Source of the DNA: Sinorhizobium meliloti 4H41
GTDB taxonomy: Bacteria; Pseudomonadota; Alphaproteobacteria; Rhizobiales; Rhizobiaceae
DNA length: 64,000 nt
Assembly (NCBI RefSeq): GCF_000375585.1
Contig: NZ_AQWP01000001.1
Coordinates: forward strand, 620,001-684,000
Direction of reading: 5' to 3'
Under the pieces are notes generated by a model. That model made no database searches and was not told where the DNA came from. It saw only the letters and a list, made by a program, of their open reading frames with translations. This document shows, one piece after another, positions 45,875-55,094 of the stretch (the stretch's first letter is position 1; every line of letters starts with the position of its first letter). The translations under genes and the position numbers were made by a program.

Positions 45875-47143
45875 ATGCCAAAGGGCAGTTTTGCATTTCC
45901 GGTGGCGCCCATGCGCGCCCAGGCGCTCGGCGAGGTCCATTCACGGCCCTATGCACTGGTGACGACTCCGCGCGTCATCTTTCAACTCGCCTTCATGACG
46001 GAGGGCGGGTCGATCGTCGATCACGCCGTGATGTCCGAGTTGTCGCGCTCGCGCGGCATCGCCCCGCCCGGTCGCGACGCCAATCACCACGCGATCCCCT
46101 GGGGACAGGGAACGCTGCGCTGGGAGCGGCACACGGAATTCTCCACCTATTTCTGGGACGCGCCCGCGCCGGAAAGCTTCGGTGGCGAGGTGCCGATCCA
46201 TCCGTTCGGCGACGGTTTTTCGCCCCCGGGCTCGCTGATCTCCGGAGTTCGTCTGGAAATCCGCCCCGATACGCCGGAGACCCGCGAGGCGATCGCGGCT
46301 TTCGATCCCACGAGCCTCTGTTACAGCGAAACCAAGAATGGCCAGGCGGTGCTCCTGACCGACTTTCGCCAGAACGGCGACGGGCTGACCCAGGTGCTGG
46401 TCATCGATCGCGGCATGACGGAGGCGGGAACGGGCGCCCTGGTGCAGCGCCTGCTCGACATCGAGACCTACCGCACGCTCGCCATTCTCGGCCTGCCGCT
46501 TGCACAGTCGCTGTCGCCGGAGATCCGCCGCACCGAGGACGGCCTGACGGCGGTGACGCAGCGCATGAAGGAAAACGTCCGCGAGGAGGCTGACGAGATG
46601 CTGGCGGAGATCACCCGCCTTGCCGCCGATCTCGAAGCGGGTGCCGCCCTCAGCCTCTATCGCTTCGGCGCCAGCCGCGCCTATTATGGCATTGTCCAGG
46701 AACGCATCCGCACGCTTTCCGAAACGCCGGTGCCCGGTTACGAGACCATCGGCACCTTCCTCGAACGCAGGCTGGCGCCGGCAATGCGCACCTGTCAGTC
46801 GGTCGAGGAGCGGCAGGCGAACCTTTCGCGCAAGCTCGCTCGCGCTACGGCTCTCCTGAGAAGCTGGATCGACGTCGAACTGGAACGGCAGAACAGCGCC
46901 CTGTTGAATTCGATGGATCGCCGCGCCAAGCTGCAATTGCGCCTGCAGCAGACCGTCGAAGGATTGTCGGTCGCGGCGATTTCCTATTATGTCGTCGGGC
47001 TCTTCGGCTACCTCGCCAAGGCCGTCAGTCATGAAATACCCGTTGATCCCGGTCTCCTGACGGGCCTCGCCGTTCCCTTCGCGGTCGCCGGGGTCTGGCT
47101 GGTGGTCCGGCGCATTCGCCGGCATCACGACGAGCACGGATAG
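45875..47143 (+). CDS. DUF3422 family inner-membrane protein
   Basis: This 422-residue protein starts MPKGSFAFPVAPMRAQALGEVHSRPYALV, the DUF3422 N-terminus. It has a long soluble alpha-rich body (coiled-coil-like at about 230-370). Two C-terminal transmembrane helices end it (AISYYVVGLFGYLAKAV and GLLTGLAVPFAVAGVWLVV). The biochemical role is unknown. ATG at 45875 is chosen, with GGGGGAAG upstream. Confidence 0.85.
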   Translation: MPKGSFAFPVAPMRAQALGEVHSRPYALVTTPRVIFQLAFMTEGGSIVDHAVMSELSRSRGIAPPGRDANHHAIPWGQGTLRWERHTEFSTYFWDAPAPESFGGEVPIHPFGDGFSPPGSLISGVRLEIRPDTPETREAIAAFDPTSLCYSETKNGQAVLLTDFRQNGDGLTQVLVIDRGMTEAGTGALVQRLLDIETYRTLAILGLPLAQSLSPEIRRTEDGLTAVTQRMKENVREEADEMLAEITRLAADLEAGAALSLYRFGASRAYYGIVQERIRTLSETPVPGYETIGTFLERRLAPAMRTCQSVEERQANLSRKLARATALLRSWIDVELERQNSALLNSMDRRAKLQLRLQQTVEGLSVAAISYYVVGLFGYLAKAVSHEIPVDPGLLTGLAVPFAVAGVWLVVRRIRRHHDEHG

Positions 47144-47144
47144 T

Positions 47145-48044
47145 CTATTGCTCCCAGTAGGGCACCGGGCCGTAGAGTGCGGCGAGATAGTCGATGAACT
47201 GCCTGACCTTGGCCGGTAGGAATTGCCGGCTCGGATAGACCGCCGAAAGCGTCAGCTTGTGCGATCCTTCCCATTGCGGCAGCACCTGAACCAGGCGACC
47301 CTCCCGAAGTTCCCTGCCGATGTCCCAGGTGGACCGCAGGGCGATGCCGGCACCGGCAATCACCGCTTCGCGGATGATTTCCGACGAGTTGGTGACGAGC
47401 GGTCCCTCCGGCCGGTAGGAGAGGCTGCCGTCGGGCCCCTCCAGCTTCCAGTTGTCGTTGTTGTGCGCCGGCAGACAGATGTGATGCGCGAGTTCGCCGA
47501 TCTCCGTCGGCGCTCCATGACGGGCGACATAGCTCGGTGCCGCGCAGAGAAGCCGGCGCACCGGCGCGAGCTTACGGGCGACGAGGCTCGAATCGCTGAG
47601 TTCGCCTATTCGAATGGCGAGGTCGAAACCTTCTGCGACGATGTCGGTGAAATCGTCGGTCAGCACGATGTGCAGCTTCAGGTCGGGATGGTCCTTCATG
47701 AAACCGGTCAGATGCGGTGCGATGTGCATGCGGCCGAAGGAGGTCGGCGCGGAAATGCGCAGAGTCCCCTGGACCTGGGACGAGCGGCCCGAAGCATAGG
47801 CCTCCGCTTCCTCCAGACCGGCGAGAATGCCGAGTACGCGGTCATAGAAACCCTGGCCGGCCTCCGTCAGCGAAATCTGCCGAGTCGTGCGCTGCAGGAG
47901 CCGCGTGCCCAGCCTGTCTTCGAGCCGCTTGATACGTTTGGAAATCACGGCTGCGGAAAAACCGAGCGCGCGTCCCGCCGCCGACATGCTGCCGGTCGAC
48001 ACCACCCGCGCGAAAATCTCGAGATCGCCTAGATTCGTCATCAA
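47145..48044 (-). CDS. LysR-family transcriptional regulator
   Basis: This 299-residue LysR regulator has an HTH (LEIFARVVSTGSMSAAGRALGFSAAVISKRIKRLE) and an effector domain (LRISAPTSFGRMHIAPHLTGFMKDHPDLKLHIV). It is divergent from glcD with a 196-base spacer that holds an FCD-type operator, so dual control of glcDEF is possible. ATG at 48044 or 48041. Confidence 0.87.
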   Translation of the reverse strand: MMTNLGDLEIFARVVSTGSMSAAGRALGFSAAVISKRIKRLEDRLGTRLLQRTTRQISLTEAGQGFYDRVLGILAGLEEAEAYASGRSSQVQGTLRISAPTSFGRMHIAPHLTGFMKDHPDLKLHIVLTDDFTDIVAEGFDLAIRIGELSDSSLVARKLAPVRRLLCAAPSYVARHGAPTEIGELAHHICLPAHNNDNWKLEGPDGSLSYRPEGPLVTNSSEIIREAVIAGAGIALRSTWDIGRELREGRLVQVLPQWEGSHKLTLSAVYPSRQFLPAKVRQFIDYLAALYGPVPYWEQ

Positions 48045-48195
48045 TCCTGATCATTGTTTCCAAAGGCGAAAAGATCATTAACATTTGCCGGGTGTCCGTC
48101 CAGCCCTGTAAAAGGTTAGAGCGGGATGCGCTGAGGTCATTGCTTGTGTATGTCCTCGTCTCAAGTCCGCCGCGCACTTTTGGGCGACATGCATT

Positions 48196-48218
48196 AGTGG
48201 TAAGCAAAAAATACCACT
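48196..48218. promoter_or_regulatory. Inverted-repeat operator AGTGG-N13-CCACT upstream of glcD
   Basis: AGTGGTA (48196-48202) mirrors TACCACT (48212-48218) with 7-base arms. The distance to the glcD ATG is 22 bases, where a repressor would block initiation. It has the same architecture as the site upstream of the FCD regulator. Confidence 0.6.
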
Positions 48219-48240
48219 TTGCTGTGAATGGGAGGCGCTC

Positions 48241-49680
48241 ATGCCGGAGACGATCGGCTTTCTGAAGCCAAGGCAGGCCGTCCTCGACCGTCGGCGGGAA
48301 ATCGTCGCCGATCTTGCCGATCTGTTGCCGGAAGGCGGCCTCATCAGCGACGAGCGCGGCCTCAAGCCCTTCGAGACGGATGCGTTTATCGCCTATCGGC
48401 GGATGCCGCTCGCGGTCGTCCTTCCTCAGACGACGGAGCAGGTGGCCGCGGTGCTCAAATATTGCAGCCGCTACGGCATTCCGATCGTGCCGCGGGGCGC
48501 CGGCACCTCTCTCTCCGGCGGCGCCATTCCTCAGGAGGACGCGATCGTCGTCGGTCTTTCGAAGATGTCGCGCATCCTGGATATCGACCTGTTCAACCGC
48601 ACGGCGACGGTTCAGGCGGGCGTGACCAATCTCAATATTTCCGATGCAGTTTCGGCCGACGGCTTCTTCTATGCGCCGGATCCGAGTTCGCAGCTCGCCT
48701 GCACAATAGGCGGGAACATCGGGATGAATTCCGGCGGCGCGCACTGTCTGAAGTACGGGGTTACGACCAACAACCTTCTGGGTGTCAAGATGGTGCTTTT
48801 CGATGGCACCGTGATCGAACTCGGCGGCAAGGCGCTCGACGCGCCGGGATACGACCTGCTTGGGCTCGTCTGCGGTTCGGAGGGGCAGCTCGGCATCGTC
48901 ACGGAAGCGACGGTGCGGCTGATTGCGAAGCCCGAGGGAGCGCGGCCCGTCCTCTTCGGGTTTGCCTCCTCCGAGTCCGCCGGCAGCTGCGTCGCCGATA
49001 TCATCGGATCGGGCATCATCCCCGTCGCAATCGAATTCATGGACAAGCCGGCGATCGATATCTGCGAGGCTTTCGCCCAGGCCGGCTATCCCCTCGACGT
49101 CGAAGCATTGCTGATCGTCGAAGTGGAAGGCTCCGAGGCCGAAATGGACGCAATGCTCGCCGGCATTATCGAGATCGCCCGCCGCCACGGCGTGATGACG
49201 ATCAAGGAATCGCAATCGGCTCTGGAAGCGGCACTGATCTGGAAGGGGCGTAAGTCGGCTTTCGGCGCAACCGGCCGGATTGCCGATTATATCTGCATGG
49301 ACGGAACGGTGCCGCTGAGCCAGCTCTCCCATGTGTTGAGGCGGACCGGCGAGATCGTCGCCGGCTACGGCCTGCGCGTTGCGAATGTTTTCCATGCCGG
49401 CGACGGCAACATGCATCCGCTGATCCTCTACAACATCAATGATCCGGAGGAAGCTGCCCGCGCGGAAGCTGCCGGCAACGACATACTGAAGCTCTGTGTC
49501 GAGGCGGGCGGCTGCCTGACCGGGGAACACGGCGTCGGCATCGAGAAACGCGATCTGATGCTGCACCAGTACAGCAGGGCCGATCTCGGCCAGCAGATGG
49601 CGGCGCGCGCCGCCTTCGATCCGCAATGGCTTATGAACCCGTCGAAGGTTTTTCCGCTCGAAGGGCGGCCCGCGGCATGA
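48241..49680 (+). CDS. glcD: Glycolate oxidase FAD subunit GlcD
   Basis: This 479-residue FAD-linked subunit oxidises glycolate to glyoxylate. The FAD-binding PCMH-type motif is VPRGAGTSLSGGAIP with GGNIGMNSGGAHCLKYG. The C-terminal domain contains HAGDGNMHPLILY and GCLTGEHGVGIEK. It overlaps glcE by four bases. GGAGGC lies upstream of ATG. The operon is preceded by an FCD-type operator. Confidence 0.94.
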   Translation: MPETIGFLKPRQAVLDRRREIVADLADLLPEGGLISDERGLKPFETDAFIAYRRMPLAVVLPQTTEQVAAVLKYCSRYGIPIVPRGAGTSLSGGAIPQEDAIVVGLSKMSRILDIDLFNRTATVQAGVTNLNISDAVSADGFFYAPDPSSQLACTIGGNIGMNSGGAHCLKYGVTTNNLLGVKMVLFDGTVIELGGKALDAPGYDLLGLVCGSEGQLGIVTEATVRLIAKPEGARPVLFGFASSESAGSCVADIIGSGIIPVAIEFMDKPAIDICEAFAQAGYPLDVEALLIVEVEGSEAEMDAMLAGIIEIARRHGVMTIKESQSALEAALIWKGRKSAFGATGRIADYICMDGTVPLSQLSHVLRRTGEIVAGYGLRVANVFHAGDGNMHPLILYNINDPEEAARAEAAGNDILKLCVEAGGCLTGEHGVGIEKRDLMLHQYSRADLGQQMAARAAFDPQWLMNPSKVFPLEGRPAA

Positions 49681-50894
49681 TCGTCCATTTCGAGCCGGCA
49701 AGCGAGGAGGGGATCGCGTCCGTCGTGCGGTCCGCGGCGGCCGAGCGCGTCACGCTCGCCGTAGTCGGCGGCGGCACGCGCGCAGGTCTAGGCAATCCCA
49801 CGCGTGCTGACAGAACGCTCTCGAGCAGGCGTCTTTCCGGCATCGTCACCTATGACCCGGCCGAGATGACCATGAGTGCGCTTGCCGGAACGCCGCTCGC
49901 CGAAGTCGAGGCGGCACTGCACGCCAAGGGCCAGATGCTCTCCTTCGAACCGATGGACCACCGGCCGATTTTCGCAACGACGGGCAAACCCACGATAGGC
50001 GGGGTCTTCGCCGCCAATGTCTCCGGGCCTCGCCGCTACGTCGCCGGTGCCGCTCGCGACAGCTTGCTCGGGGTGCGTTTCGTCAATGGCCGGGGAGAAC
50101 TCATCAAGGCCGGCGGCCGGGTGATGAAGAACGTGACCGGGCTCGATCTCGTCAAGCTCATGGCGGGGTCCTACGGCACGCTCGGCATTCTGACCGAAGT
50201 CACCTTCAAGGTGCAGCCACTCCCGCCGGCGGCGGCGACCGTCGTCGTCTCCGGGCTGAACGATGCGGAAGCCGCTGCGGTGATGGCGGAGGCCATGGCG
50301 CAGCCGGTGGAGGTTTCGGGTGCGTCGCATCTGCCGGAAAGCGTGCGCAGCCGCTTTCTCGACGGCGTATTGCCGGATGGCGCCGCAACGGTGCTCCGGC
50401 TCGAAGGCCTTGCGGCATCCGTTGCCATTCGGGCGGAGAAGCTCGGCGAAAAACTGTCGCGCTTCGGGCGGATTTCGCAACTCGACGAGGCGCAGACAGG
50501 AACCCTCTGGACGGAAATCCGCGACGTGAAGCCTTATGCCGATGGCACCAGACGGCCTTTGTGGCGCGTATCGGTCGCCCCTTCCGCGGGCCATCAGCTC
50601 GTCGCCGCATTGCGCCTGCAGACCGGCGTCGATGCCTTCTACGACTGGCAGGGTGGTCTGGTCTGGCTGCGCATGGAGGCAGACCCGGAGGCGGAACTGC
50701 TCCGCCGTTATATCGGCGCGGTCGGCGGCGGACATGCGGCGCTTCTGCGTGCCGACGAGGAGGCGCGCGGCCGCATTCCGGCCTTCGAACCGCAGTCCCC
50801 GGCCGTGGCACAATTATCGGAACGTATCCGCGCCCAATTCGACCCGTCGGGCATATTCAATCCAGGGCGCGCGGCCGCGTTGCTCCAGAACTAG
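49677..50894 (+). CDS. glcE: Glycolate oxidase subunit GlcE
   Basis: This 405-residue second FAD-binding subunit of the complex has VVGGGTRAGLGNP, GKPTIGGVFAANVSGPRRYVAGAARD and RVMKNVTGLDLVKLMAGSYGTLGI motifs. ATG at 49677 overlaps the glcD stop (ATGA), so the longer upstream frame is rejected. glcF follows after 133 bases. Confidence 0.92.
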   Translation: MIVHFEPASEEGIASVVRSAAAERVTLAVVGGGTRAGLGNPTRADRTLSSRRLSGIVTYDPAEMTMSALAGTPLAEVEAALHAKGQMLSFEPMDHRPIFATTGKPTIGGVFAANVSGPRRYVAGAARDSLLGVRFVNGRGELIKAGGRVMKNVTGLDLVKLMAGSYGTLGILTEVTFKVQPLPPAAATVVVSGLNDAEAAAVMAEAMAQPVEVSGASHLPESVRSRFLDGVLPDGAATVLRLEGLAASVAIRAEKLGEKLSRFGRISQLDEAQTGTLWTEIRDVKPYADGTRRPLWRVSVAPSAGHQLVAALRLQTGVDAFYDWQGGLVWLRMEADPEAELLRRYIGAVGGGHAALLRADEEARGRIPAFEPQSPAVAQLSERIRAQFDPSGIFNPGRAAALLQN

Positions 50895-51027
50895 GCGAAG
50901 GGACCTTTCGCCATCGTGCGGTCTAAAAGATCGGCCTAAGACGAAGAGAATCGATCATGGCGATTTCCGGCCAGCCCGACGGAGATCAAAGTGATCCAAG
51001 GCGCAAGGCGCCACATGGAGTACTCGG

Positions 51028-52320
51028 TTGCAGACCAACTTCTCCCCTGAGCAGCTCGCCGACCCGCATGTCGCCGAATCCGAAACGATCCTGCGCAAAT
51101 GCGTGCATTGCGGTTTCTGCACGGCCACTTGTCCGACCTACGTGGTTCTCGGCGACGAACTCGACAGTCCGCGCGGGCGGATCTATCTGATCAAGGACAT
51201 GCTCGAAAACGGCCGTGCGGCAGACAGCGAGACGGTCACCCATATCGACCGCTGTCTCTCGTGTCTTTCCTGCCTGACCACCTGTCCCTCGGGTGTCGAC
51301 TACATGCATCTTGTCGACCACGCCCGCGCCCATATCGAGAAGACCTACAAGCGGCCGTTCAAGGACCGGCTCGCCCGCGCCGTCATTGCCGCCACTCTTC
51401 CTTATCCGTCACGGTTCCGGCTGGCGCTCGGGGCTGCCGGTCTTGCGCGCCCGCTCGCCGGATTGCTGAAGAGGGTTCCCTTCCTCAGGACCTTCGGCGT
51501 CATGCTCGATCTGGCGCCGAGCGCGATGCCGGCATCGCGGGGGGCAAAGCCGGCGGTCTACGCGGCAAAGGGCACGCCACGCGCCCGCGTCGCGCTTCTG
51601 ACCGGCTGCGCGCAGCCGGTGCTGCGGCCGGAAATCAACGATGCGACCATCCGTCTGCTCACGGGCCAAGGAGTCGAGGTCGTCGTTTCGGCGGGAGAGG
51701 GCTGTTGCGGGGCACTCGTACACCACATGGGACGGGATGAAGAGGGGCTGAAGGCTGCCCGGCACAACATCGATGTCTGGCTGAAGGCGGCGGAGGAGGA
51801 TGGGCTCGACGCCATCATCATCACCGCATCCGGCTGCGGGACGACGATCAAGGATTACGGCCATATGCTGCGGCTCGACCCGGCCTATGCTGAGAAGGCT
51901 GCGAGGGTTTCCGCGCTGGCAAAGGACGTCACCGAATATCTCGCGACCCTCGACCTGCCGGAGCAGGGACCACGGAATCTCACCGTTGCCTACCACTCCG
52001 CATGCTCGATGCAGCATGGACAAAAAATCACCGCGGCACCGAAGCAGCTCCTTAAACGGGCGGGCTTTTCGGTGCGCGAGCCGGCGGAGGGTCATCTCTG
52101 TTGCGGTTCGGCCGGCACCTACAACATTCTGCAGCCGGAGATCTCGGCGAAGCTGAAGGCGCGGAAGGTCAGAAATATAGAGGCGACCAAGCCTGAAGTG
52201 ATCGCCACCGGGAATATCGGCTGCATCACCCAGATCGCCAGCGGCACGGAGATACCGATCCTGCACACGGTGGAGCTGCTCGACTGGGCCTATGGCGGTC
52301 CGAAGCCGGCGGGGTTGTGA
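51028..52320 (+). CDS. glcF: Glycolate oxidase iron-sulfur subunit GlcF
   Basis: This 430-residue subunit transfers electrons to the quinone pool. It has two 4Fe-4S clusters (CVHCGFCTATCPTY, CLSCLSCLTTCPSG) and two CCG domains (GEGCCGALVHH and GHLCCGSAGTYN). TTG at 51028 is the start, with GGAG eight bases upstream. It completes the glcDEF operon. Confidence 0.93.
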   Translation: MQTNFSPEQLADPHVAESETILRKCVHCGFCTATCPTYVVLGDELDSPRGRIYLIKDMLENGRAADSETVTHIDRCLSCLSCLTTCPSGVDYMHLVDHARAHIEKTYKRPFKDRLARAVIAATLPYPSRFRLALGAAGLARPLAGLLKRVPFLRTFGVMLDLAPSAMPASRGAKPAVYAAKGTPRARVALLTGCAQPVLRPEINDATIRLLTGQGVEVVVSAGEGCCGALVHHMGRDEEGLKAARHNIDVWLKAAEEDGLDAIIITASGCGTTIKDYGHMLRLDPAYAEKAARVSALAKDVTEYLATLDLPEQGPRNLTVAYHSACSMQHGQKITAAPKQLLKRAGFSVREPAEGHLCCGSAGTYNILQPEISAKLKARKVRNIEATKPEVIATGNIGCITQIASGTEIPILHTVELLDWAYGGPKPAGL

Positions 52321-52410
52321 CAGTCAGGGGGTGAGCGGGGCCTCTCATCCGCCTGCCGGCACCTTCTCCCGTTTTGAGTGGAAGATGGGACTCGCGGAAG
52401 AGGTCCCTGT

Positions 52411-52437
52411 CCCCTCTCCCCGCGTGCGGGAAGAGGG
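52411..52437. repeat. Palindromic extragenic hairpin after glcF
   Basis: CCCCTCTCCCCGC (52411-52423) pairs with GCGGGAAGAGGG (52426-52437), with one mismatch. This sequence type occurs repeatedly between genes in rhizobial genomes and may terminate both converging transcripts. Confidence 0.55.
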
Positions 52438-52472
52438 CTGGTCCTCGGGTGAGGAGAGGTCCGGTGCGGCCG

Positions 52473-53168
52473 TCACCCGCCGAAAATCGTGCGGAAAATG
52501 TCGACGCCGCGATCGTCGAAATAGGTGTCGCCGGGCTTGCTGCCGGGGCCGATGACGACGACTTTCGTGCCGATCCCGGCGCGCTCATAGAGGTGTTCGA
52601 CATCCTCGTTCATCATCCGGATGCAGCCCGAGGACATGTTCTGACCGATGGTCCAGGGCTGGTTGGTCCCGTGGATGCGGAAGATCGTGTCGCGGCCACC
52701 CTTGTAGAGATAGAGCGCGCGGGCGCCGAGCGGATTGTCGATGCCGCCGGGCTGCGTGATCGGCAGGATGCGGCCATTCGCTCTCTCTCGCGCGCGCATC
52801 TCGGCCGGCGGCGTCCAGCTCGGCCATTCGGCCTTTCGGCCAACCTTGACGACACCGGACCAGCCGAAGCCGTCGCGGCCGACGCCGATGCCATAGCGCG
52901 TCGCCCGGTTCGGGCCGTCGATGTAATAAAGATACTTGCTGTTGGTATCGACGATGATGGTGCCGGGAGCCTCGTCCGTGCGGAAGCGCACCTTGGTGCG
53001 CCAATATCTCTGAGGCGGCTTCTTCTGCTTGGCGACTTGAATGATGTCGGAACTTTTTACGCCGGCGCCGACAATATCGGCTGGGCTGAATGCCGAAGCG
53101 TTTCCGGAAATAAGAAGAGCAGCGGCCGCAACTGCAAGCGCGGCCATCCCCGTGACATGACGTCTCAT
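52473..53168 (-). CDS. L,D-transpeptidase (YkuD/ErfK family), paralog 1
   Basis: This 231-residue exported protein has a signal peptide (1-26, ending ASA). The YkuD catalytic motif is HGTN (His166) with SSGCIRM, active-site Cys182. L,D-transpeptidases crosslink peptidoglycan stem peptides or attach proteins to it. A close paralog is upstream on the same strand. AGGGA lies before ATG. Confidence 0.9.
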   Translation of the reverse strand: MRRHVTGMAALAVAAAALLISGNASAFSPADIVGAGVKSSDIIQVAKQKKPPQRYWRTKVRFRTDEAPGTIIVDTNSKYLYYIDGPNRATRYGIGVGRDGFGWSGVVKVGRKAEWPSWTPPAEMRARERANGRILPITQPGGIDNPLGARALYLYKGGRDTIFRIHGTNQPWTIGQNMSSGCIRMMNEDVEHLYERAGIGTKVVVIGPGSKPGDTYFDDRGVDIFRTIFGG

Positions 53169-53356
53169 TACGATTCCCTCTGAACCCTCATTGCAAGCAA
53201 GCTGTGCGATTTAACCGCAAGTGGCCGCCCGCGATACATTCTATAGTGCAACGATTTCGGCGAGACTTGTATCTGAGGGAACATCTGTTGCTTCAAAACC
53301 ACGGTTTCGGGAGATGAAGAGAGAAACGCGGAAGAAGTATTGTGCATCCCTAGTCG
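53169..53356. other. Spacer between two L,D-transpeptidase genes
   Basis: This contains the promoter region of paralog 1 and the 3' flank of paralog 2. No gene is recognised. Confidence 0.4.
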
Positions 53357-54097
53357 CTATAGCACGACGACCTTTGTGCCGACCTTCACCCTCTCATAGA
53401 GATCGACCACATCCTCGTTGCGCATGCGGATACAGCCGGAGGAAACGCCGTAGCCGATCGTCCAGGGTGCATTGGTGCCGTGGATGCGATAGAGCGTCGA
53501 GCCCAGATACATCGCGCGAGCGCCGAGCGGATTCTCGGGTCCGCCGTCCATGCGGGCCGGCAGATAGTGGCCCCGGGCTGCCTCACGCGCGATCATTTCC
53601 TGCGGCGGCGTCCAGTTGGGCCACTCGGCCTTGCGCGTGATCCTGTGCTCTCCCGCCCATTCGAAGCCCGGCTTGCCGACTCCGACGCCGTAGCGTCGTG
53701 CATCGCCGTTGCCGGTGACGAGATAGAGAAAGCGGTTGTTGGTGTCGATGACGATGGTCCCGGGCTTCTCCTTCGTCTCGTAAGCGACCATTTGCGGGAG
53801 GAACTGCGGATCGATTCTCGACTTTGCCGGCTTCTGTCTGCGCGCGATCGAGGCTGGCTGAACGGCTGCGTTGGCGGGGCGGCGGCTGAGCTCGCGCCGC
53901 TCGACCCGCTTTCGGGTGGTCGTGGGAACCTGCTGGCGATAGACCACGCGCTTGCCCGTCAGCTGCATCACCCAGGGGGCGGTCAGATCCGGGCTGACGA
54001 TGACAGGCGGACGGTTTTGATAACGGTCCTGTGCGGCTGCAACCCCGGAAAGGATCGAAAGAAAGCATGCGGCAAAACAAAGGGATTTCTTCAGCAT
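53357..54097 (-). CDS. L,D-transpeptidase (YkuD/ErfK family), paralog 2
   Basis: This 246-residue protein has a signal peptide (about 1-22). A basic, Arg-rich linker precedes the YkuD domain with HGTN (His206) and SSGCIRM (Cys222). The catalytic domain is about as similar to paralog 1 as typical duplicates (shared VIDTNxxFLYxVxG, RKAEWPxWTPP and ENPLGARAMYL elements). It is probably a tandem duplication. Confidence 0.9.
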   Translation of the reverse strand: MLKKSLCFAACFLSILSGVAAAQDRYQNRPPVIVSPDLTAPWVMQLTGKRVVYRQQVPTTTRKRVERRELSRRPANAAVQPASIARRQKPAKSRIDPQFLPQMVAYETKEKPGTIVIDTNNRFLYLVTGNGDARRYGVGVGKPGFEWAGEHRITRKAEWPNWTPPQEMIAREAARGHYLPARMDGGPENPLGARAMYLGSTLYRIHGTNAPWTIGYGVSSGCIRMRNEDVVDLYERVKVGTKVVVL

Positions 54098-54385
54098 CGG
54101 ACGGACTCGCTACTTGGCCGGAACAATCTGGAGGAGCCCGGGTGAGTTGCCTCGCCAAGGCCCTTGCGTTCAATTCAATGGGGCGGAGCTCTGGGGAAAT
54201 CGCATGCGCGTTCCAGCGCTCCGGCAATGGCGCGATGCTCTCATCTGTCCGCAACCGAACCGTAAACGGTGCGGCGCTCAAGGGCGGCCTCGGCAATAAA
54301 GCTTTGGGTAGGGTTATTCGCCTCTTTATCGATGTGGTTTGCAAATGGTAAACGGAACAAAAGAGAAACGATGGAGAGAGGCGAA

Positions 54386-55021
54386 ATGGCAGCCAGGGGC
54401 TTGATTACGGGGGAAGACGGCCTTGATCGCTGTGCCTGGCACGGCAATCTGGAGGATTACCGCCGCTATCACGACGAAGAATGGGGCCGGCCGGTCGCCG
54501 ACGATCACAGATTGTTCGAAAAGATCTGCCTCGAAGGCTTTCAATCGGGCCTCTCCTGGCTGACGATCCTGAGAAAGCGCGATGCGTTTCGCGCCGCATT
54601 TGCGGGCTTCGATTTCGACAAGGTCGCCGAGTTCGGCGAGGAGGACGTCGAGCGTTGCCTCGCCGATGCCGGCATCGTCCGGCATCGCGGCAAGATCGTC
54701 TCGACCATCAACAATGCCCGCCGGGCGAAGGAGCTGCGCGCGGAATTCGGTTCACTGGCGGCCTATTTCTGGTCGCATGAGCCCGATGGAAGCGAGCGTC
54801 CGAAGATCGTCGATTTCGAGACCCTCATCGCCAATCCGACGACGCCGGCCTCAGTGCGGATTTCGAAGGATCTGAAGAAGCGTGGCTGGACCTTTGTCGG
54901 CCCGACCACCGTCTATGCCTTCATGCAGGCGATGGGCCTCGTCAACGACCATATCGAGGGCTGCTTCTGCCGTGCGCCGATAGAGGACCTGCGCCGGCGC
55001 TTCGCACGTCCGGCGGCCTGA
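54386..55021 (+). CDS. tag: DNA-3-methyladenine glycosylase I (Tag)
   Basis: This 211-residue DNA repair enzyme removes 3-methyladenine. The N-terminus RCAWHGNLEDYRRYHDEEWGRP is diagnostic, as are EGFQSGLSWLTIL and the C-terminal FVGPTTVYAFMQAMGLVNDH, with a zinc-binding Cys/His set (Cys near residue 15, GCFC). ATG at 54386 is chosen, with GAGAGAGG upstream. Confidence 0.9.
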   Translation: MAARGLITGEDGLDRCAWHGNLEDYRRYHDEEWGRPVADDHRLFEKICLEGFQSGLSWLTILRKRDAFRAAFAGFDFDKVAEFGEEDVERCLADAGIVRHRGKIVSTINNARRAKELRAEFGSLAAYFWSHEPDGSERPKIVDFETLIANPTTPASVRISKDLKKRGWTFVGPTTVYAFMQAMGLVNDHIEGCFCRAPIEDLRRRFARPAA

Positions 55022-55040
55022 TTGCCGCATCCGGCAAGAG

Positions 55041-55072
55041 CATCGCCCTCCCCATTCGACGGGAGGGCGATG
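55041..55072. terminator. Perfect 12-bp bidirectional terminator hairpin
   Basis: CATCGCCCTCCC (55041-55052) pairs with GGGAGGGCGATG (55061-55072) around an 8-base loop. It separates tag from the convergent NCS1 permease gene; T residues follow on the plus side (TTCTCT). Confidence 0.75.
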
Positions 55073-55094
55073 TTCTCTGATAGCAGTAAGACTA

